A DNA stretch of 64,000 nucleotides, from NCBI GenBank assembly GCA_945957605.1, contig CAMFLR010000014.1:124001-188000 (forward strand), in the 5' to 3' direction. This document shows, piece after piece, positions 1-8,483 of the stretch. Position numbers and translations under genes: made by a program. Each line of letters starts with the position of its first letter. Positions within the stretch are counted from its first letter, which is position 1. The notes beneath the pieces were generated by a model. The model did not search any database, was not told where the DNA came from, and was given only the letters and a program-made list of their open reading frames with translations. This DNA is from an uncultured Isosphaeraceae bacterium (GTDB lineage Bacteria; Planctomycetota; Planctomycetia; Isosphaerales; Isosphaeraceae).

Positions 1-222
1 CACTGCGTTGTTCTTGGCGCGTTCCTGCAGGCTCGCCTGTGCGAGCGAGCCTTCGGCAGTGTAAGCACGATAGGCGAGAAGCGAGAGCACGAGCGTCACC
101 AGCGTGACCCCGAGCGAAAAGCCCCGAACCAAGGCCACGGCGTTCTTCGGAATGAGCAGCACGATCACGGCCCCAACCAGGGGCACGAACCAGAGCAGGC
201 TCAACAACAGGTCGTCGCTCAT
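1..222 (-). CDS. nuoM: NADH-quinone oxidoreductase subunit M, N-terminal part
   Basis: Only the first 74 codons are in the window; the gene runs off the left edge. The translation starts MSDDLLLSLLWFVPLVGAV and continues with a second hydrophobic stretch (residues about 33-47), as expected for the first helices of the NuoM antiporter-like subunit of respiratory complex I. It lies 104 nt downstream of nuoL on the same strand, which is the normal nuoL-nuoM order. NuoM is a proton-pumping membrane subunit. The identification rests on hydrophobicity, the start of the sequence and the position after nuoL; the conserved Glu and Lys residues of the family lie outside the window. Confidence 0.85.
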   Translation of the reverse strand, partial: MSDDLLLSLLWFVPLVGAVIVLLIPKNAVALVRGFSLGVTLVTLVLSLLAYRAYTAEGSLAQASLQERAKNNAV

Positions 223-326
223 GACGCTTCCTTCTCAACGATCGGCTGAATTTGACTCGCTTCGTGTACCGCGGGAAGGCCTTCCCCACACGACTTTGCT
301 AACCGACGACCGGCCAGGGCCGGCAA

Positions 327-2861
327 TTATTTCATGACCCAGGCGAACACGCCCGCGAACAGACCGACAACCGCAACGGCCAGGAACATCAGGTAGTTCC
401 GCAGCTTGCCGGTCTGAAGGCTTCGGCCGGCGTTGCCCGTCTTGTAGACGACGTCCGCGATACCGTTGACCATGCCGTCGACAAACCGGAAATCGAACTT
501 GCCGCTGATCCGGCTGACGCGTTCCGTAAGCCAGGCCGAGCCATTGACGATGCCATCGACCGCGACCTTGTCGAAGCCGCTGATCCAACGCGCCAGTTTG
601 AGCGTGGGCTGGATGAGCACGGCGTTGTAAAGCTCGTCGAAGTACCACTTGTGCTTCAGGAAGTGATAGATCGGCGCGAACCGAATCGCCGCCTTCTTCG
701 CGTCGAACTTCCGCAAGGCCGGCCAGGGACCATAGTAGAGAATACCGAGGCCGATGCCGACCGTTGCAATGATCAGCGAGGCGATCAGTGCCAATCCGTG
801 CGAATTTCCGGGATCAGCAACAGCAATCGGCTGACCGTAAGAAATCAACTGCTCGAGGATCGGATGGAAGCCCGGGATCGGCAGGATCGTCAGCGGATAG
901 CCGATAATGATCGTCGGCACTGCGAGGATCAGCAGCGGAAGGAGCATGAACGGCCCGCTCTCGTGTGCGTGCTTCGCCGGATGCGGGTCGTGATGGTGAT
1001 CGTGTCCACCGTGTGATCCATGAGCTGCGTGGGCCGCGCCGTGATCGTCGTGACCGTGAGCATCGTGGGCAGCATGTGCGTGATCGTGGCCATGGCCGTG
1101 ATCGCCGTGCGCCGCACGAGCAGCGGCCGCCTCTGCCGCTTCTTCAGCTTCACGAGCGATACGCTCTTGTTCCTGTTGCTCGAGATACCCTTCCGGATAG
1201 CCGCGCGACTCGCCCGAGAACACCAGGAACCACATGCGGAACATGTAGAACGCAGTGATCGCCGCACCGACGGCTGGCAGCACGAACAGTAAGATATGTT
1301 CAAGCCGGCCTTCCTCGAACACCATGTGAATCGAGGCGGCCAGAATCGCATCCTTCGAGTAGAAACCGCTGAAGAGCGGTACGCCCGAGATCGCCAGCGT
1401 CGCCGCGAGCATGGTCAGGGCCGTCCACTTCATCTTCTTCTGAAGTCCGCCAAGGAACGGCATTTCATAGGTGTGTACAGCGTGATACACGCTACCCGCA
1501 CCAAGGAAGAGCAGCGCCTTGAAGAACGCGTGTGTGAGCAGGTGGAACAGGCCGGCCGACCGGCCGCCGACGCCCAGGCCCAGCATCATGAACCCGAGCT
1601 GGCTGACCGTCGAATAAGCGAGCACTTTCTTGTAGTCGGTCTGCACGACGGCGATCGTCGCCGCGATAAAGAGCGTGATCCCGCCGGTATACGCGATATA
1701 CAGCAGCGCAGGCTCGGTGAAGAGTGGGAAGAATCTTCCGACAAGATAGACACCAGCCGCGACCATTGTTGCCGCGTGCACCATTGCGGAAACCGGCGTA
1801 GGACCGGCCATTGCGTCCGGCAACCAGACGTGCAGCGGGAACTGGGCCGATTTGCCGACGCAGCCGGCGAAGACTCCCAGGCCGGCGACCGTAAGCATCC
1901 ACATCGGGATTGTGTGCGGCATGCCGGTGACAGGATCGAGGTGCGTTTCGCCCGTTTCCTGGTTTTTCAGGATCACCGAATCGCCCGATTCGCCCGTGAT
2001 CTTGTTGAACGTTCCATCGGGGGCGCGGAGGCCGCGATTGATCTCGTTGATGTTGAACGTACCGAGGCTCGACCAGATCAGGCCGAGACCGATGAGCATA
2101 CCGACGTCGCCCACGCGGTTCGTGATGAACGCTTTGTTGGCAGCATCGCTGTTCTTTTTCTCCTCGTACCAGAAGCCGATCAGGAAGTAGGAGCAAACGC
2201 CCACCAACTCCCAGAACACGAAGATCATGAAGATGTTCGCGGAGGCGATCAGCCCGAGCATCGAGAAGCAGAAGAGCGAGAGATACGTGAAGAATCGCGG
2301 GTAGCGCGGATCTTCACTCATGTATCCCATCGAGTAGATGTGAATGAGTGTCGCAATGAACGTCACCATCAGGAACATGATGGCGGCGAGGTTATCAATG
2401 TGAACGCCGATCGGAATCGAGAGCCCCGGGGTCTGCGGGCCGCTCATGCCGCCGCCGACCGAAATCCAGTCGCCCGACCACGTCCAGGCGAGAGGCGGCG
2501 GGGGAATCTTGCCGCCATGATGGGCCGAAGCGGGCTCGTGGCCTTCCGACTTGGCAAGCTGGTCGTCGTGTCCACCTTCTGCCTTGGCGGTTTCGTGCCC
2601 AGCTTCGTGCTTCGCCTCGGCGTGACCGGGGTCGGCAGGAGCGGAGGCGTGTTCTTCGCCGCCGTGATGGGCGAACACACCTTCGGCCGAAACGAAGTAG
2701 GTGAGGAAACCAACCAGGCTAAGAACGAACGACAAGCCAATCGCGCCGGTGGCGACATAGGCGTTACGTCGCTGAAGGATCCTTCCGCCAAAGAGTTCGA
2801 CCGCGAAGGCAGCCAGCGGAATCAAGACGGCGGCGACATACAGCCCAACCTGCCAGGTCAT
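327..2861 (-). CDS. nuoL: NADH-quinone oxidoreductase subunit L with two histidine-rich insertions
   Basis: This is a proton-pumping membrane subunit of complex I. Family hallmarks are present: FWELVGVCSYFLIGFW around residue 217 carries the helix-5 Glu, VGKSAQFPLHVWLPDAM around 335 carries the helix-7 Lys, and HLLTHAFFKALLFLGAG lies near 440. At 844 residues it is much longer than the usual 610-650. The extra length is mainly two hydrophilic insertions. One at about 65-116 has 10 His. The other, at about 560-633, is a charged Ala/Glu stretch followed by a block with 20 His in 49 residues, placed between the last core helices and the C-terminal helices. nuoM follows. No nuoK precedes it; 370 nt without a convincing gene lie upstream, so this looks like a separate nuoL-nuoM transcript. 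Confidence 0.96.
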   Translation of the reverse strand: MTWQVGLYVAAVLIPLAAFAVELFGGRILQRRNAYVATGAIGLSFVLSLVGFLTYFVSAEGVFAHHGGEEHASAPADPGHAEAKHEAGHETAKAEGGHDDQLAKSEGHEPASAHHGGKIPPPPLAWTWSGDWISVGGGMSGPQTPGLSIPIGVHIDNLAAIMFLMVTFIATLIHIYSMGYMSEDPRYPRFFTYLSLFCFSMLGLIASANIFMIFVFWELVGVCSYFLIGFWYEEKKNSDAANKAFITNRVGDVGMLIGLGLIWSSLGTFNINEINRGLRAPDGTFNKITGESGDSVILKNQETGETHLDPVTGMPHTIPMWMLTVAGLGVFAGCVGKSAQFPLHVWLPDAMAGPTPVSAMVHAATMVAAGVYLVGRFFPLFTEPALLYIAYTGGITLFIAATIAVVQTDYKKVLAYSTVSQLGFMMLGLGVGGRSAGLFHLLTHAFFKALLFLGAGSVYHAVHTYEMPFLGGLQKKMKWTALTMLAATLAISGVPLFSGFYSKDAILAASIHMVFEEGRLEHILLFVLPAVGAAITAFYMFRMWFLVFSGESRGYPEGYLEQQEQERIAREAEEAAEAAAARAAHGDHGHGHDHAHAAHDAHGHDDHGAAHAAHGSHGGHDHHHDPHPAKHAHESGPFMLLPLLILAVPTIIIGYPLTILPIPGFHPILEQLISYGQPIAVADPGNSHGLALIASLIIATVGIGLGILYYGPWPALRKFDAKKAAIRFAPIYHFLKHKWYFDELYNAVLIQPTLKLARWISGFDKVAVDGIVNGSAWLTERVSRISGKFDFRFVDGMVNGIADVVYKTGNAGRSLQTGKLRNYLMFLAVAVVGLFAGVFAWVMK

Positions 2862-3231
2862 CGGAATCCCTCGGTCACGCGCGGATGGGTCGTCAACGGA
2901 GCGTCGACCGCCCGTTCAGTTGCATCGAAGCTCGCGGATAGGCGCGGCCCGCGCCTGCGCCGCCCGCGATGGGGCTTATCCCGGGAGATCGTGAAATATG
3001 GCACAGTAGAAATGGCATTGCAAGACCCTGCCGCCGACCGCCTTGCCGCTTTCGGGCGCAACCCGTTCCCTGCCACGTTCCTGAGCCATCGCGACGTTAC
3101 GTGACCTTTCAGCGTGATATTCGCATACACCAATTACCTTATCTTTCCGACTTCTGACTTGCCGGGCTTGGGCTGAATCCTCACAATACCGGGTCTCAGT
3201 CGGATCTCCCGGATGGCAAGGAGCTTGCAAC
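2862..3231. other. Divergent intergenic region between nuoL and a secreted-protein gene
   Basis: No convincing gene is seen in these 370 nt. The region separates two divergently transcribed genes. It holds a GC-rich perfect inverted repeat at 2940-2956 (8-nt arms AGGCGCGG and CCGCGCCT around one base) and a candidate minus-strand promoter at 2995-3023. Open frames here have arginine-rich, low-complexity translations typical of non-coding frames in GC-rich DNA. Confidence 0.6.
2995..3023 (-). promoter_or_regulatory. Candidate sigma-70-like promoter for nuoL-nuoM
   Basis: Read on the minus strand, TTGCAA (3018-3023) and CATATT (2995-3000) are separated by 17 nt. Each hexamer matches the consensus at 4 of 6 positions. 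It lies about 135 nt upstream of the nuoL start. It is called from sequence only, and planctomycete promoters are poorly defined. Confidence 0.3.
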
Positions 3232-4716
3232 GTGCACGGCCTCAGCCTGGTTCTCGCAGCAGTCCTTTGTGCCGGCCCTACCCCAGCGCAAGCTCCGCCG
3301 TTTCTCACGATCCGGTTGGTCGAGCCCAAAGTTCAGGGGGAGCGGTTGCTCGCGCTCTTCAATGGCACGAAGGCGCCGCATCCCGCCGCCGCGCTGGCTG
3401 GCTATCGTCACGCGCACCGCGGAATCTCCGGCCTCAGCAAAGGGGCCGAGGCGGGAATAGCTGCGCTTAACCCCAGAATGGTTCGCGAGTTAGGTCTGTT
3501 TAACAACGCGACCGTCGAGTTCAAGCGACGGCCCGACGGTAAGCTCGGCTGGAACGCTCTCATCCTCAACGACGACGGCAGTCTCGACGCCGTAGGAACC
3601 GCCTTCGCTCTAACCGACGGCCTCTCGCTTCCCCCAATCGATGGTGCCACGGTCGATCGTCTGGGACCGCCCGGCGCCCCCTTGCTTGCGAAGCGCGGCG
3701 CCAAGCTGATTGTTGGCGGCGCGGCGGAGGACGTGAACGACGGCTTGCTGCGGACCGACTCGGCCGTTCCAAGTGCGCTGAGATCAGGGTTTGCGTCGCG
3801 GATCGTTCCCGAAAATCTGACCAACGCAAACGATTCGCTCACGAATCGCCGCATCCTTGAAGCGTTCCGCGCCGTCGGTGCCAAAACCATCGATACGACC
3901 GTAGCGCTCGAGGACGATCGCGTCGTCGCCACAGTCACGACCGGGCTCGCCGCGCCGATCAATGCGAAGCTGGCGATCGAGCCCGATTGGCTCGCAATAC
4001 CTTCCAATACGCAATTAGTTGCGGCGTTTGCCTTTGCGCTCGATTCATCACCGGCGGCCTGGAACTCTCTTTTCCAGGTGATTGATCGTGTCGAGCGAGT
4101 CGACCCAGCGTATGCCAACGTCGCGCCAGCTCGCCTCCGGTTGGGACTCATTTTCGGCCGCGCGAAGGTTAGACCGGACAGCGACCTTTACCCTGTCATC
4201 CAGGGCGTTTCCGGATTCGTAACAGGAGATAAGGGAAAGGCAGCGGGAGCTTTAGTGCGAATTCACGTCCGCGACGAGCTGGCTGCAAAGAAGCTGGCTA
4301 GTGAAACGCTGCCGCGGCTCATTATTGCGTTCCGCCTTGGCAAATCGGCACCAGGAGAAGGCGGCGGGTTCGTTATCAATGGAAAGCCACTTTCGATCAT
4401 CGCAAATGGCCGAACCGTCGAAGTGAATTGGGGTTCGGTCGAAAAGGCGAATCTGGAAAACCGTCCTTCCTGGATCAAGGACTCGCTCACGAATCCCGGC
4501 GTTGCTCGACTGGTCGCGTTCTGGCCCGAACAAATTGCTACGATTAAGGTTCCGGCCGGCGAGCCGGTCGTCTGGGTCGGACGGAACCTCGACAGTCAAA
4601 CTCGCGACGAGATTCGTTGGACGAGTTTGAAATCTTTGGTGAAGACTCTGGTTGATCGGCTCGAAATCACCCCGCCGCCCGATATCGCCGTCACACCTCC
4701 GGAAGTTGCGAATTAA
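3232..4716 (+). CDS. Secreted protein of unknown function
   Basis: I do not recognise a domain in this 494-residue protein. The GTG start is preceded by AAGGAG at 3218-3223 with 8-nt spacing, which decides the start. The N-terminus MHGLSLVLAAVLCAGPTPAQA looks like a signal peptide cut after AQA, so the protein is probably exported. The rest is a soluble alpha/beta-looking sequence with repeated short hydrophobic strands. The style resembles the large exported protein at 24926-26701, but I see no clear alignable motif between them. The next gene starts 4 nt after its stop, suggesting co-transcription with the dipeptidase. Confidence 0.8.
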   Translation: MHGLSLVLAAVLCAGPTPAQAPPFLTIRLVEPKVQGERLLALFNGTKAPHPAAALAGYRHAHRGISGLSKGAEAGIAALNPRMVRELGLFNNATVEFKRRPDGKLGWNALILNDDGSLDAVGTAFALTDGLSLPPIDGATVDRLGPPGAPLLAKRGAKLIVGGAAEDVNDGLLRTDSAVPSALRSGFASRIVPENLTNANDSLTNRRILEAFRAVGAKTIDTTVALEDDRVVATVTTGLAAPINAKLAIEPDWLAIPSNTQLVAAFAFALDSSPAAWNSLFQVIDRVERVDPAYANVAPARLRLGLIFGRAKVRPDSDLYPVIQGVSGFVTGDKGKAAGALVRIHVRDELAAKKLASETLPRLIIAFRLGKSAPGEGGGFVINGKPLSIIANGRTVEVNWGSVEKANLENRPSWIKDSLTNPGVARLVAFWPEQIATIKVPAGEPVVWVGRNLDSQTRDEIRWTSLKSLVKTLVDRLEITPPPDIAVTPPEVAN

Positions 4717-4720
4717 CGTC

Positions 4721-5731
4721 ATGCCACTCATTGATTTACATACCGATTGGCTGCTGCAATACGCTCCCGAATCGACGCTGTTCGACGCCAAGCTTTACGA
4801 CGGCGTGGCAGCGCGCTGGCCTCAGTCGGTCGCCTATCTCCAGACGACTTCGGCCGCGATCCTTTCGTGCTACCGCCGCGGTGCCGATTGGGCAAGCCAA
4901 TCCGATCCATGGCTGGCGCTCGAAGCGCTGATCACTCGAATCGAAGCGGAGTTCCCTGGTCGTATCCTCCGCGATCCCATCGATTTCCATCGCTGGCGCG
5001 ACAGCAACGACGGCCTCTGCTGGGCGATGATCGGTATCGAAGGATTCGACGCCCTCGTGCGCGACGAGTCCGACCTACCCCGCCTGGCTGATATCGTCCG
5101 GCGCGGCGTTCGACTGTTTCAGCCCAGTTACACGGCCGAGGGTAAGCTCGCCGGGTCGTCAGCGGCCGGTGACGATCGCGGATTGACGGATCTGGGACGC
5201 CGGTTCCTTGAGACCTTGGGAGAACTCGCCTCGTCTCTCAATGGCCCGAAACTACTTATCGATCTTGCGCACCTGAACCCCCGTGCCTGTGGTGACGTAC
5301 TACGTTGGTTTGAGTCAGGCATTGAGCCAACACGTTTTCTCGTACCAATTTACAGCCACGGCATGCCCGCGCATCTCGACTTCTGGTCGCCTCGGGCGAT
5401 CACCTGGGAAAATCTCACGCGTCTGCGAGCGCTCGGGGGAATCATCGGATTTGGCGTGAGCCCGCCATTTCTGACCAATCCTGCGCAACTCAAGGCGTGC
5501 ATCGAAGGTACAGCAAAACTACCGTTCCTCGGCAATCCTGGTTTCGAGGGGATCGCGATCGGTACCGACTTTCTGGGTGTCGATACGGTTCTGCCCGAGC
5601 TGGCGACGGCTGAAGGAGTGGTCGACTGGGTTCGCGGTCAGTTCGACGAGGCGACAGCGCACCAGATCTTGTTTGAAAACGCGCGAAAACTGCTGAGTTT
5701 GGTTCTCACGGGGCAAAACCGCGCGGTTTGA
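4721..5731 (+). CDS. Membrane dipeptidase (peptidase M19 family)
   Basis: This is a zinc-dependent dipeptidase-type amidohydrolase of 336 residues, close to the usual family length. Candidate metal and substrate residues in order are LIDLHTDW near the start (H-x-D), the bridging Glu in IGIEGF, LIDLAHLNPRACGD (the DLxH segment), YSHGM followed by an Arg in SPRAI, and IAIGTDFLG near the C-terminus (equivalent to the GxGSDFDG motif). The ATG at 4721 is chosen because upstream in-frame codons overlap the preceding gene and the family begins right at the H-x-D strand. No signal peptide is seen, so it is probably cytoplasmic. Members of the family cleave dipeptides, sometimes ones containing D-amino acids; the substrate here is unknown. 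Confidence 0.9.
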   Translation: MPLIDLHTDWLLQYAPESTLFDAKLYDGVAARWPQSVAYLQTTSAAILSCYRRGADWASQSDPWLALEALITRIEAEFPGRILRDPIDFHRWRDSNDGLCWAMIGIEGFDALVRDESDLPRLADIVRRGVRLFQPSYTAEGKLAGSSAAGDDRGLTDLGRRFLETLGELASSLNGPKLLIDLAHLNPRACGDVLRWFESGIEPTRFLVPIYSHGMPAHLDFWSPRAITWENLTRLRALGGIIGFGVSPPFLTNPAQLKACIEGTAKLPFLGNPGFEGIAIGTDFLGVDTVLPELATAEGVVDWVRGQFDEATAHQILFENARKLLSLVLTGQNRAV

Positions 5732-5816
5732 CCTTGCAGGAACGCGTGACGGTTTTCATAATCACCCGATGCGCGGCGTTCGTGCCGCCGTGTTCGAGTA
5801 ACGGGCCGTCCTGGTT

Positions 5817-5843
5817 AGCCACCGGGGATGGCTCTTTTTCTTC
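5817..5843 (+). terminator. Weak candidate intrinsic terminator after the dipeptidase gene
   Basis: A 5-bp stem, AGCCA (5817-5821) and TGGCT (5829-5833), encloses a 7-nt loop and is followed by CTTTTTCTTC. The stem is short, so the call is tentative. It sits between the dipeptidase and rplY. Confidence 0.35.
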
Positions 5844-5888
5844 GGTTCTCGTTCCGACCTCGTGGCAGGGTCAGGCAAAGGGCGTCGC

Positions 5889-6530
5889 ATGGCGGAGGCG
5901 GTCAAAATTCAGGTCGAGACGCGGGAGGCCGCGAAGAATAAGGGAACCGGCTCGCGTGTATCCCGTAAGCTTCGCGCCCAGGGACGCATCCCGGCGATTG
6001 TCTACGGACACAAGCAGGCCCCGCTGCCGATTTCGATCGCCCGGGACTCCATCTGGGAGATGGTCAAGAAGTCGACCCACCTGGCTGAACTGCAAATCGC
6101 TGGCGAAGTCGAAACAGTTCTCGTCAAGGAACTGCAGTGGGATCACCTGGGTAAGGAGATCATCCACGTCGATTTCGCCCGAGTGAGCGCCGACGAGTCG
6201 GTCGTCACCGACGTGCGGCTCGACCTCAAGGGTGAAGCGCCCGGCGTTGCGGAAGGCGGCGTGCTCGAGCACCTGCTGCACTCGCTGCACATCACTTGCG
6301 CGGCGGCCGCGATTCCCGACGCGATCAAGGTCGATATCAGCGACCTTCACATCGGTAAGGCGATTCACGTTCGCGAGCTGAAGCTGCCGCAGGGCGTCAC
6401 CGTGAAGGGCGACCCGGAAGCGCTCGTGGTCCACGTGATCACGCGTTCGGCCGAGCCTGAGCCCACCGCGGAAGGCACCGCCACACAGCCGGAAGTCATC
6501 AAGCCCGAGCGGAAGGAAAAAGAGGACTGA
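5889..6530 (+). CDS. rplY: 50S ribosomal protein bL25 (Ctc/TL5 type)
   Basis: bL25 binds 5S rRNA in the large ribosomal subunit. The product is 213 residues and belongs to the long Ctc form: an N-terminal 5S-binding domain (GTGSRVSRKLRAQGRIPAIV with the YG turn, about residues 15-37) followed by a C-terminal beta domain (about 95-190) and an acidic and basic tail. The start MAEAVKIQ fits the family; an in-frame GTG 27 nt upstream would add nine unlike residues. AAAGGG at 5877-5882 is a plausible ribosome binding site. It heads the block rplY-pth-rpsF-ssb-rplI-dnaB. rplY next to pth is a widespread bacterial arrangement. Confidence 0.96.
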   Translation: MAEAVKIQVETREAAKNKGTGSRVSRKLRAQGRIPAIVYGHKQAPLPISIARDSIWEMVKKSTHLAELQIAGEVETVLVKELQWDHLGKEIIHVDFARVSADESVVTDVRLDLKGEAPGVAEGGVLEHLLHSLHITCAAAAIPDAIKVDISDLHIGKAIHVRELKLPQGVTVKGDPEALVVHVITRSAEPEPTAEGTATQPEVIKPERKEKED

Positions 6531-6589
6531 ATCTGATGATGGGCACGCCCGCCTTTGCCCTGAACCTGGCTGGGCGGGGGTCCTGACGA

Positions 6590-7162
6590 ATGCTCAAACT
6601 GGTTGTGGGGCTCGGAAACCCCGGCAGCAAGTACGAGGGCACTCGTCACAACATCGGTTTCGATGTCATCGATCGGCTCGCGGCGAGCGGGTCGGGAGCC
6701 AAGTTCTCCCGAAAGTTCGACGGATTGCTCGCCGAGACCGAGATCGACTTCCGCAAGGTGCTCCTGCTCAAGCCCGAAACGTTCATGAATCTCAGCGGCC
6801 GTAGCGTCGTTCAGGTGCTGAGATTCTACAAGATAGAAACGACGCAACTTCTGGTTGTTTGCGACGATCTCAACCTTCCACTGGGCCGGCTTCGGCTCCG
6901 GGCAGGCGGGTCGGATGGCGGCCAGAAGGGTTTGCGAGACATTACCGCCCACCTGGGAACCGAGGCGTATGCCCGGCTTCGGGTGGGAGTCGGCGAACGT
7001 GGGCCAATCGACGCGGCCGACTTCGTGCTCAGCCGGTTTCGCCCGTCGGAACGGCCGGTCATTGATGACGCGTTGATCGAAGCAACCCAGGCGGTTGCCG
7101 TCTGGGTGACCCAGGGGCTCGACGCGGCGATGAACCGGTTCAATGGTCCCAAAAACGTGTGA
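6590..7162 (+). CDS. pth: Peptidyl-tRNA hydrolase
   Basis: The enzyme releases tRNA from peptidyl-tRNAs that drop off ribosomes. All main motifs are present in 190 residues: VVGLGNPGSKYEGTRHNIGF at the N-terminus (including the catalytic His), LLKPETFMNLSGRSV, VVCDDLNLPLGRLRLR (catalytic Asp) and GGSDGGQKGLRDI. Length is normal. A GC stem (CCCGCC at 6548-6553 with GGCGGG at 6573-6578) lies just in front and partly covers the G-rich ribosome binding region upstream of the ATG, so initiation could be modulated by it. It is downstream of rplY by 59 nt. Confidence 0.97.
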   Translation: MLKLVVGLGNPGSKYEGTRHNIGFDVIDRLAASGSGAKFSRKFDGLLAETEIDFRKVLLLKPETFMNLSGRSVVQVLRFYKIETTQLLVVCDDLNLPLGRLRLRAGGSDGGQKGLRDITAHLGTEAYARLRVGVGERGPIDAADFVLSRFRPSERPVIDDALIEATQAVAVWVTQGLDAAMNRFNGPKNV

Positions 7163-7249
7163 CGCGGCCGACCGCCACGTGCGTCACACGAGTTGAAACA
7201 AAACAGATACGCCCTGACCGACACGATCGATTGATTGAGGAGAGCGACC

Positions 7250-7657
7250 TTGCCAGTTAACACTTATGAGGGAATGTTCCTGCTCGATAGCGCCAAGGTT
7301 GCCGTCTCCTGGGACGACGCCGTTCGCCACGTGCACGACATTCTCGCGAAGCACAACGCAGAGATCGTCGCCAGCCGCCAGTGGGACGAGCGCCGTCTTG
7401 CCTACAGCGTCGACGGGCACAAGAAGGGCACCTACCTTCTGACCTACTTCAAGACCGAAGGTGCCGAGCTCAAGGAAATCACGGCCGACTGCCGTCTTTC
7501 CGAGCTGATCCTTCGCGAGCTGATTCTCAAGGTTCACCCCAAGCTCATCGATCACCTGGTCAACCAGGCGATGACCTCGACCCCGGGCGAGTCGGAAGAC
7601 CAGCCCCGTGAAGAGGATATGGACGATCGTCCCCGCCGCCGCCGTCGCGACGACTGA
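7250..7657 (+). CDS. rpsF: 30S ribosomal protein bS6
   Basis: bS6 is a small-subunit protein that pairs with bS18. The 135-residue product starts MPVNTYEGMFLLDS and has the ferredoxin-like bS6 pattern, including RRLAYSVDGHKKGTYLLTYF and the LILRELILKV strand, with an acidic and Arg-rich tail (EEDMDDRPRRRRRDD) as in many bS6. The start is the TTG at 7250: GAGGAG at 7237-7242 sits 7 nt upstream, whereas the earlier TTG at 7235 would overlap that ribosome binding site. The genes for ssb, rplI and dnaB follow, but the usual rpsR (bS18) between ssb and rplI is absent. Confidence 0.96.
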   Translation: MPVNTYEGMFLLDSAKVAVSWDDAVRHVHDILAKHNAEIVASRQWDERRLAYSVDGHKKGTYLLTYFKTEGAELKEITADCRLSELILRELILKVHPKLIDHLVNQAMTSTPGESEDQPREEDMDDRPRRRRRDD

Positions 7658-7818
7658 ACAAGTCGTCTCGCTGTTACTGCTCCTTCCCTGTTTCTCACCT
7701 GGATTCTTGCCGGCCTTGGGGCGATTTGATACGCTGAACAAGGGAACAAGCGTTTAGTTACCATTCAGCAGAGTCGTCCCGATAGGTGAACGATCCCGAT
7801 TCCGGGAGGAGCGGTCCG

Positions 7819-8355
7819 ATGGCGTCCCTTAACAAAGTCTTCCTCATGGGTAACCTGACGCGCGACCCTGAATTGCGCTACACGCCCAGCGGCTCTGCAG
7901 TGACCGACCTGCCTCTTGCGATCAATCGTGCCTGGACCGGAAAAGACGGCGATCGCAAGGAAGACGTTCTCTACATTGACGTTACAGTGTGGGACCGCCA
8001 GGCGGAGCATTGCTGCCAGTACCTGAAAAAGGGACGCGGCGTGCACGTTGAAGGTTCGCTCAAGATGGAGTCCTGGGACGACAAGGCGACCGGCGAGAAG
8101 AAGTCCAAGATCAAGGTGCTGGCCGACAGAGTTCAGTTCCTCGACCGTCGCGAAGACGGTGGCCCGGGCCCGGATGGTGACTCTGCCCCTGCAGCCCGTC
8201 GTTCGAGTGGTGGTTACAACTCGAACGGTGGTAGCGGCGGTCGCGGTGGTAACACCTATCAGCCGGCTCAGTCCCAGCCTTCACGGCGTCCCACGGCTCC
8301 TCCGCCGCCCGCCGCCAACGAGAGTGGTGACGAGGAAGAAGACATTCCGTTCTGA
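7819..8355 (+). CDS. ssb: Single-stranded DNA-binding protein
   Basis: SSB coats single-stranded DNA during replication and repair. The OB-fold is clear in MASLNKVFLMGNLTRDPELR, YTPSGSAVTDLPLAINR and VTVWDRQAEHCCQYLKKG. It is followed by a Gly/Asn/Ser/Pro-rich linker (about residues 118-168) and the canonical acidic tip DEEEDIPF that recruits partner proteins. GGGAGGA at 7804-7810 and the family N-terminus support the ATG at 7819 rather than the in-frame codon 33 nt upstream. The length of 178 residues is typical. It is part of the rpsF-ssb-rplI-dnaB replication and translation block. Confidence 0.97.
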   Translation: MASLNKVFLMGNLTRDPELRYTPSGSAVTDLPLAINRAWTGKDGDRKEDVLYIDVTVWDRQAEHCCQYLKKGRGVHVEGSLKMESWDDKATGEKKSKIKVLADRVQFLDRREDGGPGPDGDSAPAARRSSGGYNSNGGSGGRGGNTYQPAQSQPSRRPTAPPPPAANESGDEEEDIPF

Positions 8356-8483
8356 GTAGGAACGGAGCGATTTGATCTGAGTTTGATTTGATATTCAGCT
8401 CCCCCGATTGAGAAGCGTTTGGGCCACCCGCGCGGCGAACTCAACCGTGCCTTCGCGACGCCCTTGCCAGGAGTGGAAAGAAG

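Noticed and set aside
1296-3104. Long plus-strand open frame (602 codons) opposite nuoL
   Set aside because: It is the antisense shadow of nuoL; the translation is rich in Arg, His and Glu with no domain, as expected for a GC-rich reverse frame.
2858-3133. 91-codon frame directly upstream of nuoL, possible nuoK
   Set aside because: NuoK is strongly hydrophobic with three helices; this translation is basic and hydrophilic.
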